Position numbers and translations under genes: made by a program. A stretch of 64,000 bases of DNA from Natronolimnobius baerhuensis (GTDB lineage: Archaea > Halobacteriota > Halobacteria > Halobacteriales > Natrialbaceae): the NCBI RefSeq assembly GCF_002177135.1, contig NZ_MWPH01000001.1, positions 806,001-870,000 on the forward strand, written 5' to 3'. The notes under the pieces were generated by a model. The model worked only from the letters and a program-made list of their open reading frames with translations, did not search any database and was not told the origin of the DNA. Below are positions 25,896 through 33,992 of the stretch, in pieces (the first letter of the stretch is position 1; every line of letters begins with the position of its first letter).

Positions 25896-28046
25896 ATGCT
25901 TCACGAGACTATGACAACACGCAATCGGGTACTCGCTGTGTTCGTTGCACTGCTGATGATCTGTTCGAGCGGGGCGATGGTTGCCGGTGCCGGCGCGACA
26001 CCCGGCACAGCCGCCGACGAGCAGGACACTGCACCAGCCGACGCACTCACGACCGTACAGGAACAGGACGATGACGACCCAGCCGAAGACTCGGACGAAC
26101 TCGAGCCCGAGTCTGAAGACAATGACGCCGCCGCGGATCCGCCAGCCTCGGTGACGTTCGAGGAGCAAGCGACCGACGGTGAAACCGTCGTTGTCGACGA
26201 CGTGACTCTCGAGGACGGCGGCTTCGTGGTGATCCACGATAGTAGCCTCCTCGTCGGGAACGTCCTCGAGAGCGTCATCGGTTCCTCCGAATATCTCGAG
26301 CCCGGCACGCACGAAGACGTCGAAATACCGCTCGAGACGCCACCAGCGGATGACGAGACGCTCATCGCGATGGCACACCTCGATACGAACGACAACGAGG
26401 AGTTCGACTTCGTCGAGACTGAGGGCGAGGACGATACGCCGTACCTGTTCAACGACGAGCCGGTCACCGAACAGGCAGTCGTCACGCTCGAGGATGACCT
26501 GGATGTGGATGCAGACGAGCCTGAAGAGACAGAGGATACGGTTGATGAGGAGCTAGACGAGACTGAGGATGAGACTGCAGAGGAAGTCGACGAGGACCTG
26601 AACGAGACCGAAGACGAGGTTGAGGAACCAGTTGAAGAAGATTTGAACGAGACCGAAGATGAGGTTGAGGAAGAAGTCGAAGAGGACACGGACGAAACTG
26701 AAGACGAGATTGAGGAGCCAGTTGACGACGCGCCTGAGGCGGTCGACGACGACCGCGATGTTCCGATGAGCGTCCTCATCGAGCAGGCGAACATCGTCGT
26801 TGTTGGTGACCACGTGGCTGACTCCGACACCGAAACCGACGCTGCTGACGACACAGACCCCGCAGACGAGGCAGTGAATACTGACGCAGACACCGACAAC
26901 AACGAGGCGACCAACCTCGAGGATGCCGACACGAACGGACTCGAGGATGACCTACACAGCCACCACCTCGATATCGAAATCGAGCAGGCAACGCTCACGA
27001 CAATCGATGCGGGAGCGGACCTGCCTGCGGAGATGGACGCTGATGCTGCAGACTCGAGCGAGGACGCGACCGATGACGACGCAGTCGCTCACGAGGACGA
27101 TGCAGCACAGACTGAACAAGAGGAGAATGATCTCGAGGACGTAGATGAGACCGGTGCGGAAGTGACAATCGGCGATGCAACGGCGTTCATCGTCGTCGAC
27201 GATGTTGAACTGCCACACACCGAAGACGAGGCTGCAGCCGACGGTCACGATGCTGCTGAAGCGGGTGACGACGCTGTTGACAACGATGAACAAGTAACGG
27301 TTGGCCAGGCGACGATCTTCGTGCTCGCAACGGACATCGACGCGCCACTCGAGGATGCTGCCCTCGAAAACGGTGCTGACGATGGTGCTGTCGACGACGC
27401 TGCAGCTGAAGACACTGCGGCTGACGCCGACGAAGGCGACAACGCCGCCGCAGACGATGAAACACAGACCGACGCTGACCACCTGCAGGTCACTATCGAA
27501 CAGGCGACCATCGTCCTCGTCCACGACGGCCACGATGTCCTCGAGATGGACGCTGTGGCCGATGACGACGCTACTGACGACGAGGAACTGACTGACAGCG
27601 AAGCGACGACTGACGCGGACGCGACCGACGAATCAGCTGATGAGGCAGCCGACAGCGAGCCGGCAGTGTCTGACCTCGAACTCGAGGTAACGGTCGAACA
27701 GGCGACGGTAGTCGCGCTTGTTGGCGGGATGGAACTGCCGCTGACAGAGCAGCCTGCTGCTGAGACCGCCACTGAGTCGGCTGATGAGTACGCGGCCGAT
27801 GACACGGAGTCGGACGCTCCGACTGACGCTGTCGCGTTCACGCTCTCGATTACCATCGACGAACTCTCCGTCCAGTCGGTGACACACGCTGACGAGACGG
27901 AAACAACAGAGACGGCTGATGCAGACGCCGACGAGACGGACGATGTCGATCACAGCGACGACGCTGACCAGACCGACACGTCACAGCCAATCGACGGCGA
28001 GGCTGACGGAGACACGCCTGCTGCTGGCGTCGCCGCGCTTCAGTAA
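25896..28046 (+). CDS. Large acidic exported protein: DUF7282-like domain plus seven short repeats
   Basis: About 716 residues. A signal peptide (RNRVLAVFVALLMICSSG...) is followed by an acidic spacer and a DUF7282-like domain (about residues 84-200; VTFEEQATDGETVVVDDVTL...GGFVVIHD). Next comes a Glu/Asp/Thr-only region with a roughly 16-residue period (about 205-285; NETEDEVEE). Then seven copies of a hydrophobic unit like VTIEQATIVVV..(G/D)..LP begin near residues 290, 358, 422, 467, 530, 596 and 649, separated by acidic linkers. No membrane anchor is seen at the C-terminus. It is probably an exported surface or extracellular protein; function unknown. An in-frame ATG at 25911 is an alternative start. 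Confidence 0.8.
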   Translation: MLHETMTTRNRVLAVFVALLMICSSGAMVAGAGATPGTAADEQDTAPADALTTVQEQDDDDPAEDSDELEPESEDNDAAADPPASVTFEEQATDGETVVVDDVTLEDGGFVVIHDSSLLVGNVLESVIGSSEYLEPGTHEDVEIPLETPPADDETLIAMAHLDTNDNEEFDFVETEGEDDTPYLFNDEPVTEQAVVTLEDDLDVDADEPEETEDTVDEELDETEDETAEEVDEDLNETEDEVEEPVEEDLNETEDEVEEEVEEDTDETEDEIEEPVDDAPEAVDDDRDVPMSVLIEQANIVVVGDHVADSDTETDAADDTDPADEAVNTDADTDNNEATNLEDADTNGLEDDLHSHHLDIEIEQATLTTIDAGADLPAEMDADAADSSEDATDDDAVAHEDDAAQTEQEENDLEDVDETGAEVTIGDATAFIVVDDVELPHTEDEAAADGHDAAEAGDDAVDNDEQVTVGQATIFVLATDIDAPLEDAALENGADDGAVDDAAAEDTAADADEGDNAAADDETQTDADHLQVTIEQATIVLVHDGHDVLEMDAVADDDATDDEELTDSEATTDADATDESADEAADSEPAVSDLELEVTVEQATVVALVGGMELPLTEQPAAETATESADEYAADDTESDAPTDAVAFTLSITIDELSVQSVTHADETETTETADADADETDDVDHSDDADQTDTSQPIDGEADGDTPAAGVAALQ

Positions 28047-28061
28047 GCGACACGCCGCTGC

Positions 28062-28067
28062 TTTTTT
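28062..28067 (+). terminator. Poly-T terminator
   Basis: A T6 run 15 bases after the stop of the acidic protein gene, behind GC-rich sequence (CACGCCGCTGC). Typical archaeal intrinsic terminator. Confidence 0.55.
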
Positions 28068-28160
28068 CGAGGAACGAACTCACCGCTTGCCAGTCACGGA
28101 CGGATGCGAGCCCAGTTTGATGGAGTCGTGCAATGAGCCGGTGTGTGCGATCTCCCAGTC

Positions 28161-28664
28161 TCAGGCCAGCAGCCGATAGAGGCTACTGGCAGCGACGGCG
28201 AGCAACACGAACACACTCCACAGCACGGGATCAACACTCGAGAGGAGCGGAATCTCGAGGCCGATAAGTGCGATGACTGCGAGTCCAAGGACACACGCGG
28301 CAAAATGAAGTTGTAAGAATGTTGATGGGTTGTCGGTGTGGCCATCGATATACACGAGCACGTCGTCGAAGTGCGAGCCAGCCTGAATCGTCTTGGCATC
28401 CGAATCGTACTCAATGACACCATCCTCCTCGAGTTGTGGGAGATGTGTCTGTTGTAGCGAGACGTAGACGCTTTTATAGAGGTTGTTCGGAACAGACCCA
28501 CTGTCGGATTCGGTTTCGGCGATTTCGGTTGCAACGTCGGAGACATCGACGTGGCCTGACTCGCGTGCCAGGAGCTGGACGATTGCACGACGCCTGTCGT
28601 TGCCGAGGATGTGAAACACCTCGCTTTCTGCGAGCGACTCGGAGCGACTCGTCTGGACGGACAT
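28161..28664 (-). CDS. DUF7344 winged-helix regulator with two membrane helices
   Basis: 167 residues. Residues 12-100 form the DUF7344 winged-helix domain (EVFHILGNDRRRAIVQLLARE... VYVSLQQTHLPQLEEDGVIEYD). Two membrane helices (about 118-137 and 142-163) end the protein. This is the same family as the genes at 32367-32903 and 57806-58402. DUF7344 proteins are thought to be haloarchaeal transcription regulators; the target is unknown. Convergent with the acidic protein gene. Confidence 0.85.
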   Translation of the reverse strand: MSVQTSRSESLAESEVFHILGNDRRRAIVQLLARESGHVDVSDVATEIAETESDSGSVPNNLYKSVYVSLQQTHLPQLEEDGVIEYDSDAKTIQAGSHFDDVLVYIDGHTDNPSTFLQLHFAACVLGLAVIALIGLEIPLLSSVDPVLWSVFVLLAVAASSLYRLLA

Positions 28665-28985
28665 TGATTAGGAACAGATCACGAACTCGCTATCAACAGG
28701 CAATCCATCGCTTCCCTTCATACATCCTTCCTGTTTGCGAACCACCGACTTTAACCTGCTGTATTATTTTCAACTAGTCTCTGTAGGAAGTATGGACGGA
28801 GGCCGCAACCGACATGTTTGACTCGAGTTCGGCGCGAAAATCAGATGATAACAACGAGGGAAACCTCGAGAAACGGCTGCGGTGGTCGAAACAACGACCG
28901 TCTCAAACGGATCGCTGTACCGATGTACCGGCGCGCCCGCTGGTCGTGTCGCGAGTGCGCCAGAAATGACGGACAGAAACCTGTC
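28665..28985. other. Intergenic region, no gene seen
   Basis: About 320 bases between two minus-strand genes. It contains the presumed promoter of the DUF7344 gene (A/T-rich TGTATTATTTTC near 28760). Nothing else recognised. Confidence 0.35.
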
Positions 28986-29156
28986 TCACTCCGAGTCTGG
29001 GCCAGGGAGGTGACTCCCCGATTGCATCTCGCGGTACGTCGTACAGCCGGGACAGCCATGGACGACGTCACCGTTATCGCCGAACACGCGGGCGAACTGC
29101 TGGGTGACGTGTGTCCCACAATTTCGACAGCGTGCGCCTGCCGTCGACGATTCCAT
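28986..29156 (-). CDS. Small zinc-ribbon protein (DUF7563-like)
   Basis: 56 residues. Two Cys pairs, C-R-N-C (residues 10-13) and C-P-G-C (35-38), surround THVTQQFARVFGDNGDVVH. This is the pattern of DUF7563 haloarchaeal zinc ribbons. Role unknown; such proteins are frequent small, possibly regulatory zinc-finger proteins. ATG 29156 is chosen because the conserved part starts directly after it. Confidence 0.75.
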   Translation of the reverse strand: MESSTAGARCRNCGTHVTQQFARVFGDNGDVVHGCPGCTTYREMQSGSHLPGPDSE

Positions 29157-29769
29157 CGGTCGCCAATTCTGTTGTCGAGAGTTCATGGTAGGGGGTGAGT
29201 GCGTGGACGGCCTCGAGTCGGCCATGTGGCCGATGGTGTGAGACTCCTGCAGTGATCGGAGCCACACGAGCGTCGCCACCGATCCTGCAACGAGTCACCG
29301 CACCGGAGTCGGACTCGTCCGAGCACAGTACAACTCAGGGGGATAGACGTGAATAAAGGCGGGAGACCGTTCACTCGAGCGAGGGTGTCTATGGGGTGGA
29401 AACACACGCTTGCCGCCGAATATCGCGCGAGAAGCACCCAACACACCGAGTAGTGAGTGAGATGTGACTGTCGGGTCTCAACGTGAATTCAGATCGATTG
29501 TCCCGGGTTCGCATGGCAAAGTGATGGTTTATCGACGAAAACCACTGATGAAATGACTCATTTCCTGGTCGAAATACAATGTTTCTGAATCGAATGACTG
29601 TCCTACAATCTGTAATGTACATCGTTATAAAATACCCTCATCGCTTACCAATTGTATCGTTGGACGGGACCCAAACCGCCCTGAAACGGGACGAGATGAG
29701 GTCAATCGTCACGGAACACCCCTCTCGAACTCGAGAGCGAACCAACGGAACCACAACGACAGCCTACAT
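29157..29769. other. Gene-poor stretch with A/T-rich core
   Basis: 613 bases. The part 29510-29650 is A/T-rich with a good TATA candidate (GTTATAAAATA at 29622), but no ATG follows at the expected distance. Close to the next gene lies the inverted repeat CTCTCGA-AC-TCGAGAG (29722-29737). No convincing gene on either strand. Confidence 0.4.
29722..29737. promoter_or_regulatory. Operator-like inverted repeat before wHTH gene
   Basis: CTCTCGA (29722-29728), AC, TCGAGAG (29731-29737): a perfect 7-base inverted repeat 33-48 bases before ATG 29770. It could be an autoregulatory operator, but TCGAG is very common in this genome. Confidence 0.3.
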
Positions 29770-30105
29770 ATGTCCACTCACGCACCCAACACGCAATCGG
29801 AACTGACCGCCAACCCAACTGCACAACTCGACGTCCTCGGCGACGAATGTGCGCGAACGATTCTCATCGCAACCAGCGAAGGCCCGAAAACAGCCAAAGA
29901 ACTAACCAAGCGAACGGACAGTTCTTCCGCTACCGTCTACCGTCGCATCAACAACCTCCTCGAGAGTGACCTCCTCAGCGAGTGTGTTCGATTCGACAGC
30001 GATGGCTCACATACGACCGCCTACGAGGCCACGGTCGAACACCTCCAGGTACAGATCGGTGCCGAAGGGATCGACGTTGCACTGGCGAATGCCGACCAGC
30101 ACTAA
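29770..30105 (+). CDS. Winged-helix transcription regulator (ArsR-like)
   Basis: 111 residues. A single winged-helix domain (about 20-90): LGDECARTILIATSEGPKTAKELTKRTDSSSATVYRRINNLLESDLL, then a wing with SHTTAYEATVEHL. No metal-binding Cys set, so not a metal-responsive ArsR. Common stand-alone haloarchaeal regulator; target unknown. Confidence 0.85.
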   Translation: MSTHAPNTQSELTANPTAQLDVLGDECARTILIATSEGPKTAKELTKRTDSSSATVYRRINNLLESDLLSECVRFDSDGSHTTAYEATVEHLQVQIGAEGIDVALANADQH

Positions 30106-30352
30106 CGACGCGCGATCACTCGCGACAGCGACGTGAGGACGACCAGAAAGGATACTGAAACTGGTACTTCGGCGAGCCGATCTGTCGTCTGTGTCTCTCG
30201 GCTGCTGCGACGCGCATGGTACACTCGAGGAGAGACTGTCTTCGACAATCGAGTTGCTCGAGATGGTTCAGTCGCACAGACGGTCGTGAGAATATCTATT
30301 TAAATCTCGGAACGATACATGAAAGGATTCCTAACAACGCTGTATGACACGG

Positions 30353-30361
30353 ATAACAAAT
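30353..30361 (+). promoter_or_regulatory. ATAACAAAT motif, PadR gene
   Basis: ATAACAAAT, 43 bases before ATG 30396. The following AAATATCT could be a normal TATA box, so this instance is less certain than those in GC-rich promoters. Confidence 0.45.
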
Positions 30362-30395
30362 ATCTACTCAGTGGAACGATCACTGTGATTGAGCA

Positions 30396-30671
30396 ATGCA
30401 CGATCTGACCGGCTTCCAGCGGGATCTGTTGTACGTGATCGCGGGTGCTGATCGACCATCGGGCCAGACAGTCAAAGACGAGGTAGAACAGTACTATAGC
30501 GCAGAAATCAATCACGGTCGCCTGTATCCCAATCTCGATACGCTCGTCAACAAAGAGCTTGTCGAGAAAGGCCAACTCGACAGGCGAACCAACTACTACG
30601 CGATTACCGAGGCCGGTCGACAGCGAATCGACGAACGTCGCGAGTGGGAAGAGCAGTACGTCGAGTTTTAG
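30396..30671 (+). CDS. PadR-family transcription regulator
   Basis: 91 residues, the length of the short archaeal PadR type. Winged helix: TGFQRDLLYVIAGADRPSGQTVKDEVEQYYSAEINHGRLYPNLDTLVNKELVEKG, followed by the wing RRTNYYAITEAGRQRI. PadR proteins usually repress nearby genes. The gene carries an ATAACAAA motif itself and directly precedes a DUF1616 gene with the same motif, so it is a candidate regulator of the glycan region (inference). Confidence 0.88.
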   Translation: MHDLTGFQRDLLYVIAGADRPSGQTVKDEVEQYYSAEINHGRLYPNLDTLVNKELVEKGQLDRRTNYYAITEAGRQRIDERREWEEQYVEF

Positions 30672-30767
30672 GACCGAACAGTCCGAGACGCTCTCCTCGA
30701 GGCAATCACCGACGACCGGAAGGGCTGTCTCTCACTCGAGTATCGGTTTCTCAGCGATAACACGGGC

Positions 30768-30776
30768 ATAACAAAA
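30768..30776 (+). promoter_or_regulatory. ATAACAAAA motif, DUF1616 gene
   Basis: ATAACAAAA, 37 bases before the leader ATG at 30805 and 96 before the DUF1616 ATG. Confidence 0.6.
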
Positions 30777-30804
30777 CACTAGTGGCGTGAGTGATCCAAC
30801 GATA

Positions 30805-30867
30805 ATGACGACCGAATCGTCCTGGAGCGCAGTCATTGATCTTCGCCGCCAGGAGGGATCTCGATGA
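30805..30867 (+). CDS. Candidate leader ORF (20 codons)
   Basis: ATG 30805 to TGA 30865-30867, overlapping ATG 30864 as ATGA. It contains the GGAGGG ribosome-binding site (30852-30857) of the DUF1616 gene. The spacing to the motif equals that of the other units. Confidence 0.45.
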   Translation: MTTESSWSAVIDLRRQEGSR

Positions 30868-31877
30868 GTTTTCCGACAGCCGCAGAGACTAGACTCGGGC
30901 GCGTGCGGGAGTATCCGATGGACCTTGCAATCGTGTCTCTTGCAGCGGCGCTTGCATTTCTCCTCATCACGTCCGTCCCGGCAGAGAGTCCGCTCAGATT
31001 GCTCGTCGCGTTCCCGCTTGCGCTGTTTCTCCCCGGCTACGCACTCACCTCGTTTTTGTTTCCGGCGGTTGAACGCGCCGCACGGGAGACAGCCGCGACA
31101 ACGGTCGAACAACGGCCTCGAGGGATCAACACCGTCGAACGACTGGGGCTCTCGTTCGTCCTGTCGCTCTCGATGTTGCCACTTGTCGTCCTTGCGCTTC
31201 CGGTGACGCAGTGGGGGCTCGGCGCTGGATCGCTTGCTGCAGCCCTTGCAGGACTTACCGTCGTTGCAGCACAACTCGGTGCACTCCGCCGCATTAGAGT
31301 CCCGAAAGCGGAGCGATTTACCGTGTCGTTTACGGCTGCGGTGGCCGGCGTACACGACGATGAAAGCGCTGTTGCAACGCTTTCGTCCATCGTGCTCGTG
31401 GTGGCCGTCGCTGTCGCTGCCGGCGCGTTACTCGTTGGCTTTCTGTTCCCAGCTGCCGGTGGCGGCTTTACCGAACTGGGGCTGTACACAGAAACCGACG
31501 ATGGCGACCTTGTTGCCGGCGAGATCCCAGACGAGATCGAACCAGGTGAGTCCGTCCCCGTGACGCTCTCAGTCGAGAACCACCAGGGAGAACACGCCGA
31601 ATACACCCTCGTCGTCCAGGAACAGGTCATCGAGGACGGTGAGATCATCGACCGGACCGAACTGCGGACAATCGACGGCAGCATCTCGGATGGAAGCACT
31701 GGCCTGGGTGAACGAGAAATTACCCCGACTGCAGAAGACGGCGACACCGTTCGAATCAGCGTCTTGCTCTACGATGACGACGACGTCCCAGCAGAGCCAA
31801 CGAACGAAAACGCCGACGAAGATGCCTACTTCTGGATCACCGTCACCGAGGATGCCGGTGACGACGAAGACGGCTAA
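30864..31877 (+). CDS. DUF1616 membrane protein (paralog of 4832-5875)
   Basis: 337 residues. Membrane segments at about residues 19-38, 45-68, 92-135 and 170-195, with the DUF1616 signature PLALFLPGYALTSFLFP. A C-terminal outer domain of about 130 residues (GESVPVTLSVENHQGEHAEYTLVVQEQ, then EDGDTVRISVLLYDDDD) matches the left-hand paralog nearly segment by segment. The role is unknown; the family is tied to archaeal surface polysaccharide loci. It is preceded by the motif and a coupled leader ORF; a T5 terminator follows at 31889. Confidence 0.87.
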   Translation: MSFPTAAETRLGRVREYPMDLAIVSLAAALAFLLITSVPAESPLRLLVAFPLALFLPGYALTSFLFPAVERAARETAATTVEQRPRGINTVERLGLSFVLSLSMLPLVVLALPVTQWGLGAGSLAAALAGLTVVAAQLGALRRIRVPKAERFTVSFTAAVAGVHDDESAVATLSSIVLVVAVAVAAGALLVGFLFPAAGGGFTELGLYTETDDGDLVAGEIPDEIEPGESVPVTLSVENHQGEHAEYTLVVQEQVIEDGEIIDRTELRTIDGSISDGSTGLGEREITPTAEDGDTVRISVLLYDDDDVPAEPTNENADEDAYFWITVTEDAGDDEDG

Positions 31878-31888
31878 TCGCTGACGGC

Positions 31889-31893
31889 TTTTT
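31889..31893 (+). terminator. Poly-T terminator
   Basis: T5 run 12 bases after the DUF1616 stop, preceded by GCTGACGGC. Confidence 0.4.
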
Positions 31894-32366
31894 GAGCTAC
31901 GAGGTGTGAGCGTCTCTCGAGCGTCGCAGTTGACTGGAGCGGACAGTCTCGCTTGTGATCGCGTGCGTGTCCGGGTCCTTCTCCGAGAGGAGACAGTAGG
32001 TATGGCGTGGTACCAGAACAGGTGAATCTCGAGTGCGGAAGTCAATTATCGATGACGTGACGCTATCACACGGCAATCCACCCGTCGACACGGTTGCTGT
32101 CCAGCGTACAGCCGTGCTGTCTACAGTGTGGCTCACCCCCGACACACAGACGCTCGAGGCAGGTTTCGCGCTGGAAAGCGCTTGTGCTGAACACTCGAGG
32201 CTGACGAGTGAGAGTAGTCCAGACTCGAGGCTGACAAATCAGCAGCAGTCCAGACTCGAGGCTGTGGGACGCTCTCCTGACTCTGGAAGTGCTCGAGTCG
32301 CAAGTGGGACACAGCGCGGAGAACAGTTACACGGAGGGCTACGACGGACTGAACGCGATGGGTGCG
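31894..32366. other. Gene-poor stretch between convergent genes
   Basis: About 470 bases with no gene seen on either strand. The only structure is the degenerate direct repeat at 32193-32265. Confidence 0.4.
32193..32265. repeat. Short direct repeat, three copies
   Basis: ACTCGAGGCTG occurs at 32193, 32223 and 32254, periods of 30 and 31 bases. The second and third copies share the longer AGTCCAGACTCGAGGCTG. Looks like a small, decaying tandem duplication. Confidence 0.6.
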
Positions 32367-32903
32367 TTATCGACCCGCGAGACCGAACGGAACCTGTAGA
32401 TCCGGTCGGCGCGAGACGTGCTGTACAATCGAGATCGCGAGGATGACGAGACACAGCGCCAGAACGATTACCGGCGCAGCGGCGGCCGTAAGCGGACCCA
32501 CGGCGAGCCAGGCAACGGCAAAGAAACCGACACCAGCGACCGTCGATGCCGCATAGAGGCGATGCCAGGGTCGGTCGGAGCCGAGGTGGCGGTCGAGATA
32601 CGGCTCGAACACCTCATCGCTCGGCAACAACTCGATACGGTGGCCATCGGGATCCCAGTCGACGATCCCATGGTCCTCGAGCATCGGCAGGTGGGTCTGA
32701 TATAACGAGATGTAGACCCGCCGGCGCTGCGTGCGGGTGACCTCGTCGGGGTCGGTGTCGTTCTCCCAGGCGGCTACCTGTTCGACGAGCGGTGCCAGAT
32801 CGCAGCCGCCGCCACACTGTTTCAGGTATTGCACCGCCCGTCGTCGTCGAGCGTTACTGAACACATCGAACAGTTCGGCTTGTGTCAATTCGTGCTCAGA
32901 CAT
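32367..32903 (-). CDS. DUF7344 winged-helix regulator with membrane segments
   Basis: 178 residues. The winged helix (about 8-105) reads ELFDVFSNARRRRAVQYLKQCGGGCDL... RRRVYISLYQTHLPMLEDHGIVDWD. Two hydrophobic helices (about 118-137 and 140-160) follow. Closest relative in the window is the protein at 57806 (shared AAWENDTD and QR(R/K)RVY(I/V)(S/A)LYQTHLP). Probable membrane-attached regulator; target unknown. Confidence 0.85.
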   Translation of the reverse strand: MSEHELTQAELFDVFSNARRRRAVQYLKQCGGGCDLAPLVEQVAAWENDTDPDEVTRTQRRRVYISLYQTHLPMLEDHGIVDWDPDGHRIELLPSDEVFEPYLDRHLGSDRPWHRLYAASTVAGVGFFAVAWLAVGPLTAAAAPVIVLALCLVILAISIVQHVSRRPDLQVPFGLAGR

Positions 32904-33197
32904 GAGTGCCCTCGCGTTCCCGACTCGAATATCGTTCGGGGATGGTCGGATACCTCACAGTACCGATTCCCAGCCGCTGACCCTTTACTATCACTCGGCT
33001 ACCGTTTCGAAATCGAATTGTACCAGTTGGCGTTCGTGACTGACGTCTGAGCCGACGTTTCAGCACGTCTCGGACCATCAGTGTCTCCGACACAGCGTCG
33101 CTGCGTCTCGAATCGCCACGCTAGTGAGAGGTTCAGCCAGTCCTCGAGCGGCCAGACGCGGCCTGTAGTTCTGGGCTACGGATCCGTCAGGGCCGGG
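32904..33197. other. Intergenic region before the wbp-like operon
   Basis: Almost 300 bases; nothing found except the TATA-less approach to the motif at 33198. Confidence 0.35.
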
Positions 33198-33206
33198 ATA
33201 ACAAAA
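33198..33206 (+). promoter_or_regulatory. ATAACAAAA motif, wbp-like operon
   Basis: ATAACAAAA, 31 bases before the leader ATG at 33229. It sits in an imperfect palindrome (CCGGGATAAC then GTTACCCGG). Confidence 0.6.
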
Positions 33207-33228
33207 CCTCGTTACCCGGTGTATCTGC

Positions 33229-33402
33229 ATGATTCCCAAGCGGATCGAGTCTCCGATGACACAGCATTACCTACCACACCGAGTACGCGGTCACAGACGG
33301 ACAACAGGCCCTCCATCAGCGTCTGCGCCTCGCTCGAGCGAGCGAACACGCGATGAGTATCTGTACAGGCCACGACAGCTGGGGGGTGCCCCGGATGAGT
33401 GA
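33229..33402 (+). CDS. Candidate leader ORF (57 codons)
   Basis: ATG 33229 to TGA 33400-33402, overlapping the acetyltransferase ATG by eight bases (ATGAGTGA). The peptide is Arg/Pro/Ser-rich, unlike halophilic proteins. GGGGGG before the downstream ATG may act as ribosome-binding site. Confidence 0.4.
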   Translation: MIPKRIESPMTQHYLPHRVRGHRRTTGPPSASAPRSSERTRDEYLYRPRQLGGAPDE

Positions 33403-33988
33403 GGCACTTCCCAGCCAGGTCGTTCGCGGCGAGGATTGTGCAATCGACGACGAGGCAACCGTCGGCTACGGCGAGTTCGACGAACCGACGAGACTCGGCG
33501 ACGAGGCGACGATCCGAGCCGGCGCAATCGTCTACGGCAACGTAACGGTTGGCGACGAGTTCACCACTGGCCACGACGTGCTCGTCCGCGAGAACACGAC
33601 CATCGGCGACGACGTCCTCGTCGGGACGAAAACGGTCATCGACGGCGAGACGACCATCGGCTCGCACGTGAGCCTGCAGACGAACGTCTACATTCCGACG
33701 AACACGACCATCGGCGATAACGTCTTCATCGGCCCCAGCGCTGCCCTGACCAACGACGAGTACCCGGTCCGGACGGACAACGGACTCGAGGGGCCAACGC
33801 TCGAAGATGGGGCCTCAATCGGTGCGAACGCGACGCTACTACCCGGTGTGACGATTGGCGAGAACGCCTTCGTCGCAGCAGGGTCGGTCGTCACCGACGA
33901 CGTCCCGGCGAACAGTCTCGCGGTCGGAACGCCCGCGACGATTCAGGACCTCCCCGAACCGCTCGAGGGACCGAACGAAATCGCGTGA
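33395..33988 (+). CDS. Hexapeptide-repeat N-acetyltransferase, WbpD/WlbB type
   Basis: 197 residues, left-handed beta-helix acyltransferase with many hexapeptide units (TIGDDVLVGTKTVIDGE, TTIGDNVFIGPSAALTND, SIGANATLLPGVTIGENAFVAAGSVV). Length and pattern fit WbpD/WlbB, which acetylates the 3-amino group of UDP-GlcNAc3NA. The predicted product is UDP-2,3-diacetamido-2,3-dideoxy-glucuronate, supported by the next three genes. First gene of a five-gene operon. ATG 33395 is chosen for the downstream start of the repeat domain and the coupled leader ORF; ATG 33353 is in frame but less likely. Confidence 0.85.
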   Translation: MSEALPSQVVRGEDCAIDDEATVGYGEFDEPTRLGDEATIRAGAIVYGNVTVGDEFTTGHDVLVRENTTIGDDVLVGTKTVIDGETTIGSHVSLQTNVYIPTNTTIGDNVFIGPSAALTNDEYPVRTDNGLEGPTLEDGASIGANATLLPGVTIGENAFVAAGSVVTDDVPANSLAVGTPATIQDLPEPLEGPNEIA

Positions 33989-33992
33989 TAGC

